Assembly (NCBI RefSeq): GCF_008271295.1
Contig: NZ_VTOY01000001.1
Span: 310,001 to 374,000, forward strand
DNA: 64,000 nt
Direction: 5' to 3'
Origin: Pseudoselenomonas ruminis
Lineage (GTDB): Bacteria > Bacillota > Negativicutes > Selenomonadales > Selenomonadaceae
Shown here piece after piece: positions 49,898 to 60,141 of this stretch (position 1 is the stretch's first letter; each line of letters opens with the position of its first letter). A program made the translations under genes and the position numbers. The notes under the pieces are model-generated. The model worked only from the letters and a program-made list of their open reading frames with translations, searched no databases and was not told where the DNA came from.

Positions 49898-50377
49898 ATG
49901 TTAGGAATTCAATGTTATGCGATTTTTTGGCTGCTGATAAGCGGCTATGCTTTGCAGACATTGCTGGCCCATACCGGCCCCGATATCGATGAAGAAGAGC
50001 GGAAGCAGTGGCAGGATGAGATTGAGTCCATGGGAAAATTTTTCTCGGGAAAAAGCATTGGCCGGGTGTTTTTGCTGATGTCTGTGACGCTGCTGGCAAT
50101 TGACGGGCTCGGATTCTTTTTCACGTATCAATACGCGGAGCTTCGCCCTTGGCAGCAGTGGGCGTTTTATTTTGTGGCCGGGGCGCTGATTGTCGATTCG
50201 CTGGTGGATTTTTATCGCATGCGCAAAATCATGGCGGCAGATGAGCCGGACGAAATCGCGGACCGCATGACCGAATATATGGATGCAACATCGGCCTGGA
50301 TGAGTTTGTCGATGATTGTTGTCAGCGGGAAGTGCCTGCTTGCCGTGGTGCTGGTTTTGTGGACCGTTTTCCGCTAA
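49898..50377 (+). CDS. Unknown membrane protein with four helices
   Basis: 159 residues. Hydrophobic helices at about 6-24 (YAIFWLLISGYALQTLLA), 56-76 (RVFLLMSVTLLAIDGLGFF), 86-104 and 135-158; an acidic loop (DIDEEERKQWQDEIESM) lies between the first two. ATG with AGGAGGAG upstream. No family recognised and no catalytic motif seen. It sits alone between a promoter-bearing gap and nudF. Confidence 0.75.
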   Translation: MLGIQCYAIFWLLISGYALQTLLAHTGPDIDEEERKQWQDEIESMGKFFSGKSIGRVFLLMSVTLLAIDGLGFFFTYQYAELRPWQQWAFYFVAGALIVDSLVDFYRMRKIMAADEPDEIADRMTEYMDATSAWMSLSMIVVSGKCLLAVVLVLWTVFR

Positions 50378-50390
50378 GCACTGGGAAGGC

Positions 50391-50419
50391 TTGAAATCAT
50401 TGAAATCCCATAGTAAAAT
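50391..50419 (+). promoter_or_regulatory. Promoter of nudF
   Basis: TTGAAA, 17 bases, TAAAAT, 30 bases before the start codon. Confidence 0.6.
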
Positions 50420-50448
50420 AAATAAGATATGAACAAATAGGGGGCGCT

Positions 50449-51009
50449 ATGATGGGCGAAGAATTAATCGAGAAGAAAGTCAGCAGTGAAGATATTTTTG
50501 ATGGTACGTTGCTTCATGTCAAGCGCGACACGGTTACGCTTCCCAATGGCAATCAAGCAACGCGCGAATGGATTTCGCATCCGGGAGCATCGTCGATACT
50601 TCCGCTTACACCGGAGGGCGAAGTGATTCTGGTTCGTCAGTATCGTTATCCTATCGGCAAGATTACGTTGGAGGTTCCGGCAGGGAAACTTGATGCGCCG
50701 GACGAAGATCCGTTAGTTTGTGCCAAGCGCGAGCTTTCGGAGGAAACCGGCTACGAAGCCAAAACGATTACTAAGCTTTCGACGATTGCGACGACGGTTG
50801 GTTTTTCGAATGAATACATTCACATGTATATGGCTGAAGGTCTTACGCCGGGAAAACAGCATCCCGATGAAGATGAGTTCATCAATGTGGTGAAGATGCC
50901 CCTCAAAGAGGCTGTGGCGATGGTGCTTGACGGAAGGATTTGTGATGCCAAGTCGGCCGCATCAATTCTATTGGTGGAACGCCGCCTGCGAGAGAAACAG
51001 GAAAAATAA
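50449..51009 (+). CDS. nudF: NUDIX hydrolase, ADP-ribose pyrophosphatase type
   Basis: 186 residues. The Nudix box is GKLDAPDEDPLVCAKRELSEETGY (in two pieces), with the Glu residues that bind Mg2+. The upstream segment VRQYRYPIGKITLEVPAGK is typical of ADP-ribose pyrophosphatases (NudF/YqkG). It cleaves ADP-ribose to AMP and ribose phosphate in the cytoplasm. Two ATG codons (50449 and 50452) follow GGGGGC. In Clostridia this gene also lies between the recN/spo0A area and scpA. Confidence 0.92.
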   Translation: MMGEELIEKKVSSEDIFDGTLLHVKRDTVTLPNGNQATREWISHPGASSILPLTPEGEVILVRQYRYPIGKITLEVPAGKLDAPDEDPLVCAKRELSEETGYEAKTITKLSTIATTVGFSNEYIHMYMAEGLTPGKQHPDEDEFINVVKMPLKEAVAMVLDGRICDAKSAASILLVERRLREKQEK

Positions 51010-51033
51010 AACCCATAATTATGGAGGAATGAG

Positions 51034-51654
51034 ATGTTTGATTTTAATCTGATGTATATTGTGGCTGGACTGCCAGGTCTGATTATTGCCATGGTCGTTC
51101 ATGAGTATGCTCATGCGCAGGTAGCCGTTTGGTTGGGCGATTTTACGCCGCGTATGATGGGACGGTTGACGCTTGACCCGCGTGCCCATGTCGATCCAAT
51201 CGGTATGATTATGTTGTTAGTAGCTCATTTTGGCTGGGCTAAGCCGGTTATGATAAACCCTCATAATTTTAAAGAGCCGCGCCGTGATGATATCTTGGTG
51301 TCATTGGCTGGCCCGGTGGCTAATCTTATAACAGCGTTTATAGCTTTGCTTTTTTTGTGTATTTTGAGCAGTCAGATACATGACAAAGGGGGGATACTCG
51401 TCTTCAAGCTTATAACTGAGTATAACATCTGTTTTGCCATTTTCAATCTGATCCCGCTGCCACCGCTGGATGGTTCCCATGTTTTAAAACAGCTTTTGCC
51501 TCGTGACTTAGCTTATCATTTTGAATCTTTGGAACGATATAGTTTTATCCTATTGATTCTAATTTTGATACTGCCAATACCTAGGTTGATTTTGCTACCT
51601 ATGATGCAATATATATTGGATTTCTTCTATTCCATTATAGTTTTTTTATTTTAA
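51034..51654 (+). CDS. Site-2 protease family (M50) membrane metallopeptidase
   Basis: 206 residues with about five membrane helices. The zinc site is VHEYAHA (HExxH) in helix 1-2 and the Asp in NLIPLPPLDGSHV in the last third. Short members of this class (YwhC, FtsH-unrelated) cleave or bind membrane substrates; the natural target here is unknown. ATG with GGAGG upstream. The last 300 bases are richer in A and T than its neighbours. Its place just before scpA is conserved in Firmicutes. Confidence 0.92.
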   Translation: MFDFNLMYIVAGLPGLIIAMVVHEYAHAQVAVWLGDFTPRMMGRLTLDPRAHVDPIGMIMLLVAHFGWAKPVMINPHNFKEPRRDDILVSLAGPVANLITAFIALLFLCILSSQIHDKGGILVFKLITEYNICFAIFNLIPLPPLDGSHVLKQLLPRDLAYHFESLERYSFILLILILILPIPRLILLPMMQYILDFFYSIIVFLF

Positions 51655-51663
51655 GGATTTATT

Positions 51664-52395
51664 TTGGATATGGAGGATTACAAAGTAAAGATAGATGCCT
51701 TTGAAGGCCCGATGGACCTTTTGATGCATCTGATTGAAAAGAATAAGATTGATATTTATGACATACCGATTGCCGAGCTTACGCGGCAGTATGTTGAATA
51801 TCTTGATCGTTTCCGCGAATTCAATATCGAGATTGCCAGTTCATTTTTGGTCATGGCCGCAACGCTTCTGCAGATCAAGTCGCGGATGATGCTGCCAAAA
51901 CCGGAGAAAAACGAGGAAGGGGAAGAAGAAGACCCGCGCCTCGAACTGGTTGCGCGCATTTTGGAATACCGCAAGTTTAAACAGGTCAGCGGTGTCTTAG
52001 GCGATATGGCAGGCGTACAGGAGCGATTTGTGAGCCGTGAGCCCATGGAGCTTCCGGTTCATCATCTGCCGCCCGGAAATCTGTCGCTAAAACTTTTAGT
52101 CGAAGCGTTTCACACGGTTTTATCGGTCAAACAGGAATTATCGATTCCGAAGGCTTTGGTAACACCGGAGACGTTTAGCATCAAGGACAAGATGGCCGAT
52201 ATCCTGTCCTTGCTTGCGCGAAGCCATGGCCGGCTGTTATTTTCCGAAGCGTTTGAGACGGGCACGCGCAATGAACTCATCGTAACGTTTTTGGCACTGC
52301 TTGAGCTTATGAAGTTAAAGACTGTTACCGTGAAACAGCAGCGCGCGTTTGCGGAAATCTATATATGTACCCGGGAGGAAAAAGAAGATGACTGA
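51664..52395 (+). CDS. scpA: Segregation and condensation protein A
   Basis: 243 residues. YKVKIDAFEGPMDLLMHLIEKNKIDIYDIPI (in parts) is the ScpA kleisin N-terminus, LLQIKSRMMLPKPE follows, and the C-terminal winged helix ends KTVTVKQQRAFAEIYI. With ScpB and SMC it condenses chromosomal DNA. TTG 51664 has AAGGA six bases upstream; ATG 51670 is an alternative. scpB starts eight bases before its stop. Confidence 0.95.
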   Translation: MDMEDYKVKIDAFEGPMDLLMHLIEKNKIDIYDIPIAELTRQYVEYLDRFREFNIEIASSFLVMAATLLQIKSRMMLPKPEKNEEGEEEDPRLELVARILEYRKFKQVSGVLGDMAGVQERFVSREPMELPVHHLPPGNLSLKLLVEAFHTVLSVKQELSIPKALVTPETFSIKDKMADILSLLARSHGRLLFSEAFETGTRNELIVTFLALLELMKLKTVTVKQQRAFAEIYICTREEKEDD

Positions 52396-53032
52396 ACCGG
52401 CACAGCGGCTGGATATTACGGAACTCGGCATGCTTGAGGCCGTTCTTTTTGCCGCAGGCAATCCGATGTCGGCGGCGGAACTTGCCCGCATCCTGCAGCT
52501 TGATGTTTTGGGAACGCAAAATCTGCTGCAGGAGCTTTCGCAGGCACTCGATGCCAGACGAAGCGGACTGACCATACGGCAGGTCGCCGGCGGCTATCAG
52601 ATGGCGACGCGTCCCGAAGCGTTTACCGTAGTAGAACGCCTGACCGAAGTCGTGGACCGTAAAATTTCGGCACCGACGATGGAGACACTTTCCATCATCG
52701 CGTTCAAGCAGCCGATAACCAAGGCCGAAGTCGAGCAGATCCGCGGCGTTCGCGTCGAACGTGCCCTGCAAAAGCTCATGGAACTTGAGCTCATTGCCGA
52801 AGTGGGGCGCAAGGCGGTAATCGGCCGGCCTATCCTGTATGGAACGACGGATACATTCCTTCGTTGTTTCGGCATTAATTCCCTGGAGGATTTGCCGGAC
52901 CTGCCTACGACCGAAGAGGCAGCAGCTGGCCTTGATGCCGAGCAGATGGAATTATTTAACGAAGTCCGTCAGCTGCAGGAAACAGAGCAGACAGAAGACA
53001 GCGATTCAACAGAGAATCAGGAAGAGTCCTAA
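52388..53032 (+). CDS. scpB: Segregation and condensation protein B
   Basis: 214 residues from ATG 52388, which overlaps the end of scpA; the frame is open from 52349. MLEAVLFAAGNPMSAAELARIL opens the first winged helix, and TLSIIAFKQPITKAEVEQIRGV with GRPILYGTTDTFLRCFGI marks the second. Dimer partner of ScpA in the SMC complex. The C-terminal 35 residues are acidic and look disordered. An Ala-rich acidic spacer precedes the stop. Confidence 0.95.
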   Translation: MTEPAQRLDITELGMLEAVLFAAGNPMSAAELARILQLDVLGTQNLLQELSQALDARRSGLTIRQVAGGYQMATRPEAFTVVERLTEVVDRKISAPTMETLSIIAFKQPITKAEVEQIRGVRVERALQKLMELELIAEVGRKAVIGRPILYGTTDTFLRCFGINSLEDLPDLPTTEEAAAGLDAEQMELFNEVRQLQETEQTEDSDSTENQEES

Positions 53033-53055
53033 ACTCTTTTCAGGAGGAAATGGAA

Positions 53056-55533
53056 TTGGTAGAATTATTGGCACCGGCAGGCAGCCGCGAAGCGCTTATT
53101 GCGGCTGTCGAAAGTGGTGCGAATGCAGTATATCTGGCGGGGAACATGTTTGGTGCCCGCGCCTATGCAAATAATTTTGATGAGGATGGCCTGCGCTGGG
53201 CCATCCGTTTTGCACACCTGCGGGGTGTGCTTATTAATGTTACCGTAAATACGATTGTCAGCGATGAAGAAATCCCGGCAGTTCGTGACTATCTGCGCTT
53301 CCTTTACGAAGCAGGGGCTGATGCGATACTGGTACAGGATTTGGGCGTGGCGAAACTCGCGCGGGAGACTGTGCCGGATTTGCCGCTTCATTCGAGCACA
53401 CAAATGACCGTTCATAGTCTGGAAGGCGTTTTGGCGCTGCAAAGCCTGGGCTTTACGCGAGTCGTGCTGTCGCGTGAATTATCGCTCAAGGAAATACGTC
53501 ACATCTGTGCGAACTGCAGCGTGGAGATTGAAGTCTTCATGCATGGCGCGCTCTGTGTCTGCTATTCTGGCCAGTGCCTCATGAGCAGCATGATTGGCGG
53601 CCGCAGCGGCAATCGTGGCCGTTGTGCGCAGCCCTGCCGTCTGCCCTATACGCTGGTCGACGAAAACGGAGACGATGTGCTCGGAAGCCAGGCGGGAAAC
53701 TATCTGCTTTCGCCGCGTGACCTCAATACGATTGATATTATTCCCGAACTTATCGATGCCGGTGTGGCGTCGCTTAAAATCGAAGGCCGCATGAAGCGCC
53801 CCGAATATGTTGCGACTGTAGTCGGAACGTATCGCGGTGCCATCGACACCTATTATGCGGGCGAGGGCTATAAGGTATCGGAACAGTCGCGCGACAATCT
53901 GGCGCAGATTTTCAACCGCGACTTTACGACGGCGTTCTTGCTCAATCGTCCGGGCAAAAATATGATGAGCGACCGGCGTCCGAACAACCGCGGGCTGCTC
54001 ATTGGCCGCGTCAGCGGTTATGATTGGGACAAACGGATTGTGACGGTAAAGCTCAGTGGCACGCTAAGCCTTGGCGACCAGGTGGATTTCTGGGTAAAAG
54101 TTGGCGGACGCGTTACGGCAACGATTCAGGAACTTTGGGATGCCAAAGGCAGGAATATCGAAAGCGGCGCAGCTGGCGATACGGTATCCTTTGCGATTCC
54201 TTCGGCAGTCCGTGACCACGACCGCGTATTTAAGGTCTATGATGCGAGTCTCATGGAAGCCGGCAAGGAAATGTATGCTTCGGGGGCGCCCGTGCGCCGC
54301 ATTCCGATTTCGGCCACGGTTACCGCGGCGATTGGCAAACCGCTGACCATCCTGCTCGATGATGGCAAGGGGCACAAGACCAGTGCGTCAACAGAATTTA
54401 TTGGTGAACTGGCGCGGAAACGGCCGCTTACGGAAGAGACGGTTCAAAAGCAAATCAATCGGCTCGGTACTTCGGTTTACGAGCTCGAATCGCTTACGAT
54501 TACGATTGATGGCGAAGTCATGATTCCCATGAGTGAAATCAACGAAGCCCGCCGTAAAGCGGTGGAACAGCTTGACGAACTTCGCCTGGCGGAGTTCCGT
54601 TATCCAAAACGCCAGCTGGAAGCCTTACAGGAAACACGGCCGCTGCCGGCGAAAACGGCCAGCTTGATGGTTGCCGTTGATTCCGTCGCGAAGCTGAAAG
54701 CTGCGATTGACAGCGGTGCCGATGGCATTCTCTTTGGCGGTGAATCCTACGCGCATAAGGCGATTGCCCTTGAAGATTACCAGCAGGCCTGGAACCTTGC
54801 GAAAGCGGCCAAGGTGCGCATCGACTTTAACCTTCCGCGCATCATCAAAGAGAATCATCAAAAATCCATCGAAAAACTGCTTGTGGCATGGCAGGAGACG
54901 TGTCCGCCCGATGCGGTTCATGTTCATAATATCGGTGCATTGGCGCTGGTAAAACGCCTGACTAAGCTTCCGGTTCATGCGGATTATTCATTGATTTCCT
55001 ATAATAAAAATACGCTGGCATTTCTCAGGGAATACGGAGTGGCGGAAGCTACGCTTTCGCCCGAGCTCAATCTCAAGCAAATCCAGGAGATTGCCAAGGA
55101 AAGTGCATTGCCGCTTACCTGCATTGTCCACGGACGGCTGGAACTTATGATTTCGGAATACTGTGTGACGGGCAGTTTCTTGGGCGGCGTCGATGGCGGC
55201 GCTTGCACTCAGCCATGCACGAAAGGGCATTACGCTTTAAAGGACCGCAAAGAAGCCAGATTCCCCTTAGTCATGGATCAGTACTGCCACATGCACGTAC
55301 TGAACAGCAAGTGCCTGTCGATGTTGCCCCATGCCATGAAATTTGCGCCCATGGGCATAGCGATGCGCATAGAGGCCAAAGCCATGACTGAAGGCGAAAT
55401 TCGCCATATCGTCAAAGCCTATCGCAAAGCCATGAAACTTCCGTCTGAACTTGACGAAGCGCAGGAGGCCTGGGTAAAAGAACAGGAAGGCAGCGAAATC
55501 ACACGAGGTCACTATTACCGGGGAGTTCTTTGA
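53056..55533 (+). CDS. Long U32-family protein with DUF3656 (RlhA-like)
   Basis: About 825 residues from TTG 53056 (AGGAGG nine bases upstream; ATG 53050 is too close). N-terminal U32 core: VELLAPAGSREALIAAVESGA, VYLAGNMFGARAYA, Cys in EVFMHGALCVCYSGQCLMSS, SGNRGRCAQPCRLPY, then LSPRDL and SLKIEGRMKRPEYV. The second half is the DUF3656 extension, with its own Cys set YCVTGSFLGG and CTQPCTKG. In E. coli the homologue RlhA (YdcP) hydroxylates 23S rRNA C2501; short U32 proteins act on tRNA instead. The same reaction is therefore likely here, with Fe-S or iron bound by the Cys residues. Confidence 0.87.
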   Translation: MVELLAPAGSREALIAAVESGANAVYLAGNMFGARAYANNFDEDGLRWAIRFAHLRGVLINVTVNTIVSDEEIPAVRDYLRFLYEAGADAILVQDLGVAKLARETVPDLPLHSSTQMTVHSLEGVLALQSLGFTRVVLSRELSLKEIRHICANCSVEIEVFMHGALCVCYSGQCLMSSMIGGRSGNRGRCAQPCRLPYTLVDENGDDVLGSQAGNYLLSPRDLNTIDIIPELIDAGVASLKIEGRMKRPEYVATVVGTYRGAIDTYYAGEGYKVSEQSRDNLAQIFNRDFTTAFLLNRPGKNMMSDRRPNNRGLLIGRVSGYDWDKRIVTVKLSGTLSLGDQVDFWVKVGGRVTATIQELWDAKGRNIESGAAGDTVSFAIPSAVRDHDRVFKVYDASLMEAGKEMYASGAPVRRIPISATVTAAIGKPLTILLDDGKGHKTSASTEFIGELARKRPLTEETVQKQINRLGTSVYELESLTITIDGEVMIPMSEINEARRKAVEQLDELRLAEFRYPKRQLEALQETRPLPAKTASLMVAVDSVAKLKAAIDSGADGILFGGESYAHKAIALEDYQQAWNLAKAAKVRIDFNLPRIIKENHQKSIEKLLVAWQETCPPDAVHVHNIGALALVKRLTKLPVHADYSLISYNKNTLAFLREYGVAEATLSPELNLKQIQEIAKESALPLTCIVHGRLELMISEYCVTGSFLGGVDGGACTQPCTKGHYALKDRKEARFPLVMDQYCHMHVLNSKCLSMLPHAMKFAPMGIAMRIEAKAMTEGEIRHIVKAYRKAMKLPSELDEAQEAWVKEQEGSEITRGHYYRGVL

Positions 55534-55536
55534 TAA

Positions 55537-57918
55537 ATGGAAAACGAATCGTTTAAAATATTAGAATACGAAAAAATCACGGAGATGCTGGCGGAGCGGG
55601 CAGGGTCTTCGCTGGGGAAGGAAAAGGCACGGGATCTTTACCCGAGCTCGGATTTTAGCGAAATCAGCGAATGGCTGCAGGAGACGGAGGAAGCCGTTAC
55701 GGTCTATGCGATGACGGCGCCGCCACTCGGCGGGATTCGTGATATCCGCCCCATGCTGGCGAAGTCGGGAAAAGGTGCCGTGCTGGATTTAGCCGAATTG
55801 CAGGAGGTCATGAGTACCCTTTATGCCATGCGCACGGTAAAGCGTTTCTTCCGCGACTTGGAGATGGAAGTACCCGTGCTCAAAGAATGGGCGCATTCCA
55901 TCGAAATCCTCGGCCAGCTCGAGCGCAATCTTTCGCTGACAATTGATGAGCACGGCAATATGCGCGAAGATGCCAGTGTGGAACTTCGCCGCATCCGCCG
56001 GGAACTCAAGAGTTCGCAGGTGCGCATCAAAGACAAGATTAACGGCATTCTTCATGACGCGCAGTATCAGAAGATGTTTCAGGATGCGATTGTCACCGTT
56101 CGCGATGAGCGTTATGTAATTCCGGTTAAGGCGGAATACCGCACGCATTTCCCTGGCCTTATCCATGATCAGTCAGCCAGCGGGTCAACACTTTTCATCG
56201 AACCGATGGCTGTGGTCGAACTCAACAACGATGTAAAACAGCTGATGCTGGCTGAGCAGCAGGAAGTACAGCGCATCCTGCGCCAATTGTCGCAGGAAAT
56301 CAGCCGCGAAAGCGAGCCGCTCACGGCCAATTGTGAAATTCTCCGCGATATTGACTTTGCCTTTGCCAAGGCAAAGCTTGCGCGTGATATGGAGGCGGTA
56401 AAGCCGCTTATCAATGAAGAGGGGCGCACGGTGCTGAAGAACGCGCGTCATCCGCTGATCCCGCGGGACAAGGTCGTGCCGACGAGCATTACGCTCGGCG
56501 AAGATTATCGCATGCTGCTCATAACGGGACCAAATACCGGCGGTAAGACCGTCAGCATGAAGACGCTCGGCCTCATGGTCCTGATGGCCCAATCAGGCTG
56601 TTATCTGCCAGTCGATGCGGATTCAGAGATTGCCGTTTACCAGAATCTTTATGCCGATATCGGCGATGAGCAGAGTATCGAGCAAAGTCTTTCGACGTTT
56701 TCAGCGCACATGACGCATATCGTCCGGATTCTCGATAAGGTCGAGAGCGACGATTTGCTGCTGCTCGATGAGCTTGGTGCTGGAACGGACCCGGAAGAAG
56801 GTGCGGCTCTGGCAATGTCGATATTGGAACGGCTGCTTGATGTCAAGGCAACGACCGTAGCTACGACGCATTACTCGGAACTCAAGACGTTTGCCTACAC
56901 GCGGGAGGGGATTGAAAACGCCTGCGTGGAATTTGATGTTGAGACGCTGCGGCCCACATACCGGCTGCTCATCGGCATCCCAGGCGCCAGCAATGCCTTT
57001 GCCATCAGCCAGCGGTTGGGGCTTTCGGAGTCGCTCATCTTGCGGGCAAAGCAGCTCGTCAAGGCGGACCATGCGCAGTTTGAACATGTCATCAATCAGC
57101 TCGAAAGCGAAAAGATGATGTATGAGCAGATGAATGCCGAGATTCGCGAGCGCCAGCAGCGGGTTACGCAATTGGAACTGAAGCTGCAAAATGCCAAGAG
57201 TGAACTTTCAAAGCAAAAGGGCGAAATCATTCGCAAGGCCAAGGAAAAGAGTGCGGCGATGATCCGCCAGACGCGCCGCGAGTCGGAAGCAGTCATCAAG
57301 GACCTCAAGGAGCAGTTTGATGATCAGGGCATTCGCGCCCGTCAGCAGGCAATTGCCGAAGCCCGCGCGAAAATCAATGAGGCATCGGAGAAGGCAAGAC
57401 CTGGCATTATGGCCCAGAAGGGCGTTGGCCAGAAAATTGATGTCAAAAAACTTCTGCCAGGGGATGTAATCTATGTCAAGAAGCTGGACCAGAAGGGAAC
57501 GGTCATCGAAGTGCAGGGCAAAGAACTGACCGTTCAGCTCGGCAGCCTTCGCACTAAAGTCAAGGCTTCGGGCTGCACGTTCCTGTCTCATGCCGAAAAG
57601 GAAAAGCCGCAGCCGATGATGAGCGGCAAGAAGCGAAGCACACAGTCGGGGTCGTTTCTGCAGAAGACGCAGAACATCGGCCGGGATATTGACATCCGTG
57701 GCATGATGGTCGACGAAGCCGAAATGACGCTGGGAAAATTCATTGACGATGCGGTGATTGCGGGGCTTACTCAGGTTCTCATCATTCACGGCAAGGGAAC
57801 GGGTGCCCTTCGCAAAGGGGTTCATGCGTATCTGAAACGTCATCGCAACGTTTCAAGTTTCCAGTTTGCCGATATTAATGAAGGCGGAACCGGTGCTACG
57901 GTGGTAGCGTTGAAATAA
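55537..57918 (+). CDS. mutS2: MutS2 endonuclease/ribosome rescue ATPase
   Basis: 793 residues. MutS core and clamp to about 320, Walker A GPNTGGKTVSMKTLGL, Walker B LLLLDELGAGTDPEEG, then a long coiled coil (about 510-620), a KOW-like part and the C-terminal Smr domain with DIRGMMVDEAEMTL and LIIHGKGTGALRKGV. MutS2 suppresses homologous recombination in some bacteria and splits collided ribosomes in Bacillus. ATG three bases after the U32 stop. Confidence 0.96.
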   Translation: MENESFKILEYEKITEMLAERAGSSLGKEKARDLYPSSDFSEISEWLQETEEAVTVYAMTAPPLGGIRDIRPMLAKSGKGAVLDLAELQEVMSTLYAMRTVKRFFRDLEMEVPVLKEWAHSIEILGQLERNLSLTIDEHGNMREDASVELRRIRRELKSSQVRIKDKINGILHDAQYQKMFQDAIVTVRDERYVIPVKAEYRTHFPGLIHDQSASGSTLFIEPMAVVELNNDVKQLMLAEQQEVQRILRQLSQEISRESEPLTANCEILRDIDFAFAKAKLARDMEAVKPLINEEGRTVLKNARHPLIPRDKVVPTSITLGEDYRMLLITGPNTGGKTVSMKTLGLMVLMAQSGCYLPVDADSEIAVYQNLYADIGDEQSIEQSLSTFSAHMTHIVRILDKVESDDLLLLDELGAGTDPEEGAALAMSILERLLDVKATTVATTHYSELKTFAYTREGIENACVEFDVETLRPTYRLLIGIPGASNAFAISQRLGLSESLILRAKQLVKADHAQFEHVINQLESEKMMYEQMNAEIRERQQRVTQLELKLQNAKSELSKQKGEIIRKAKEKSAAMIRQTRRESEAVIKDLKEQFDDQGIRARQQAIAEARAKINEASEKARPGIMAQKGVGQKIDVKKLLPGDVIYVKKLDQKGTVIEVQGKELTVQLGSLRTKVKASGCTFLSHAEKEKPQPMMSGKKRSTQSGSFLQKTQNIGRDIDIRGMMVDEAEMTLGKFIDDAVIAGLTQVLIIHGKGTGALRKGVHAYLKRHRNVSSFQFADINEGGTGATVVALK

Positions 57919-58003
57919 GGATATTTTTTCGGGCTGTTGATTTCATAGACGATGCATTCGTTTTGTGTTAAAATGAAACAGTATAAATTTAAGGAGGCAG
58001 CTC

Positions 58004-60103
58004 ATGGATAGACATTCAAATACGAGCCGTCAAAAACGTCCCACACAAAAAGGCAGCAGCACCGCGAAACGCGTGTTTCTGGGATTAGGATTGGTTTTAC
58101 TGGTCATGGTTACCGGAATTGGCTGTGGTTTTTTGACTGCCAGTATGAATACGAAGCCGGATTTAGCAAATGATATTCTGCCACCGGCATCATCGCAGAT
58201 TTATGATATTAATGGCAACGAGATTGCCAATGTTCACGCGGCGGAGAACCGGCGCCCCGTTAAGATTCAGCAGGTTCCTAAGGACCTTCAGAATGCTTTC
58301 GTGGCCGTCGAGGACAATCGCTTCTATGAACATAATGGCGTAGACCCGCGCGGTATCTTGCGTGCACTTTACGCCAATATTCGCGGCCGCGGCGTATCAG
58401 AGGGTGGTTCGACAATCACCCAGCAGCTTGCGAAGAACGCGTACCTCACGCAGGAACGTACGATGACGCGCAAAATCCAGGAAGTATTTCTGGCAATCCA
58501 GCTCGAGCGTCAGTACACGAAACAGGAAATCCTGGAAATGTACATGAACCAGATTTACTTTGGTCAGGGTGCTTACGGCGTTCAGGCGGCGGCACAGACC
58601 TATTTCGGCAAAAATGTCGAAGACCTGACGCTTAGCGAATGCGCAATACTGGCTGGTATTCCGAAGAGCCCGAATTATTATTCGCCGATGAATAATATGG
58701 AGGCGGCTATGGAGCGCAAGGCAGTTGTACTCGACCAGCTCGAAAAATACGGCTATATCAATAGCAGCGCAGCCGCTAAAGCTAAAAAGGAAAAACTCAA
58801 CATTGTCAAACCGGTCAAGAAGAAAGAGACTTCGGAGGCGTCCTATTTCATTGAATATGTGACGCAGGTTCTCATCGATAAATACGGTGCGGATGCAGTC
58901 TACAAAGAAGGTTTGAAAATCTATACGACCATCGACATGGATATGCAGCGGGCAGCGGAAGCCGCTATGAAGAACTTGCCGGATATCAAGGTCGATGCCA
59001 ATAAGATTCAGCAGCCGCAGGGTGCATTGGTGGCAATTGACCCGCACAATGGTTATGTGAAGGCCATGGTGGGCGGCCGCGGTACGGATCAGTTCAATCG
59101 TGCGACGATGGCTGTCCGTCAGCCGGGTTCGGCCTTTAAACCGTTTGTCTTCGCTGCTGCGCTCGAGGATAAATTCACGCCGAGCACCATCATCGATGAC
59201 AGCCCGATTAACATCGATGGCTGGCGTCCGCAGAATGACAGCGGCCATTTCAGTGGCAAAGTCACCATGCGTGATGTTGCCCGCTTCTCGATGAACGTAC
59301 CGACGGTTAAGATTGCGCAGAAACTCGGTATCGATAAGCCGATTTACTATGCACAGGAAATGGGTATCTCGACGTTTGTACTTGATGGCCCGCAAAACGA
59401 CCGCACGCTGTCGACGGCTTTGGGCGGTTTGACCAAGGGCGTAACGCCGATGGAGCTTACGAGCGCTTACTGCACGTTTGCCAATAAGGGCGTTCATGTC
59501 GACCCGGTTGTCATTGTCAAGGTATTGGACCGCAATGGCAAGGTGCTCGAGCAGGCTGAGGTAAAACAGCGCAGCGTAATCAGTGAAAGCAGTGCATCCG
59601 AACTTACGGATATGCTCGAAGGCGTTATCAAAAAGGGCGGTACGGGTTCTCGTGCCAATATCGGCCGCCCGGCAGCTGGTAAGACTGGTACGACCAGCAA
59701 TTATCACGATGCCTGGTTCGTCGGCTACACGCCAGATTTGGTTTGCGGTGTCTGGGTCGGCAACGATGATAACACGGCCATGAACGGTGTTATGGGTGGC
59801 CAGCTGCCAGCGCAAATTTGGAAAAACTTTATGGAAAAGGCACTGGCACAGACCCCTGCCAAGAATTTTGACGGTTCGGCCGCTAGTAAACACGATAGCA
59901 TCGGCGAACTGGAAAACGACAAGAAGACGGAAGTCAAGAAGAAAGGCGAGAACAAGAAAGACGCCAAGGATGCCAAGAATGGCAAGCAGAATCCGAGCAA
60001 AGCAGTCCCGGGACCGGGCGGTGCAAATGGCGGCGATTCGCAGTCGATGCCGGACGCAGTTGCTCCTGAGCCGGGCGGCGGCATCTCCAAATCCCGCAAC
60101 TAA
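58004..60103 (+). CDS. Class A penicillin-binding protein (PBP1a type)
   Basis: 699 residues. One membrane helix (about residues 22-48), then the GT51 transglycosylase with [18 protein letters not shown] and [12 protein letters not shown], and the transpeptidase domain with SxxK in [13 protein letters not shown] in [10 protein letters not shown] and KTG in [15 protein letters not shown]. It polymerises lipid II and crosslinks peptides. The C-terminal 70 residues are Lys/Asp- and Pro/Gly-rich and probably disordered. ATG with GGAGG upstream. TyrS follows after 38 bases. Confidence 0.95.
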   Translation: MDRHSNTSRQKRPTQKGSSTAKRVFLGLGLVLLVMVTGIGCGFLTASMNTKPDLANDILPPASSQIYDINGNEIANVHAAENRRPVKIQQVPKDLQNAFVAVEDNRFYEHNGVDPRGILRALYANIRGRGVSEGGSTITQQLAKNAYLTQERTMTRKIQEVFLAIQLERQYTKQEILEMYMNQIYFGQGAYGVQAAAQTYFGKNVEDLTLSECAILAGIPKSPNYYSPMNNMEAAMERKAVVLDQLEKYGYINSSAAAKAKKEKLNIVKPVKKKETSEASYFIEYVTQVLIDKYGADAVYKEGLKIYTTIDMDMQRAAEAAMKNLPDIKVDANKIQQPQGALVAIDPHNGYVKAMVGGRGTDQFNRATMAVRQPGSAFKPFVFAAALEDKFTPSTIIDDSPINIDGWRPQNDSGHFSGKVTMRDVARFSMNVPTVKIAQKLGIDKPIYYAQEMGISTFVLDGPQNDRTLSTALGGLTKGVTPMELTSAYCTFANKGVHVDPVVIVKVLDRNGKVLEQAEVKQRSVISESSASELTDMLEGVIKKGGTGSRANIGRPAAGKTGTTSNYHDAWFVGYTPDLVCGVWVGNDDNTAMNGVMGGQLPAQIWKNFMEKALAQTPAKNFDGSAASKHDSIGELENDKKTEVKKKGENKKDAKDAKNGKQNPSKAVPGPGGANGGDSQSMPDAVAPEPGGGISKSRN

Positions 60104-60141
60104 TTGATATTTCGTTTACAGGTGACCTCAAAGGAGAGAGT

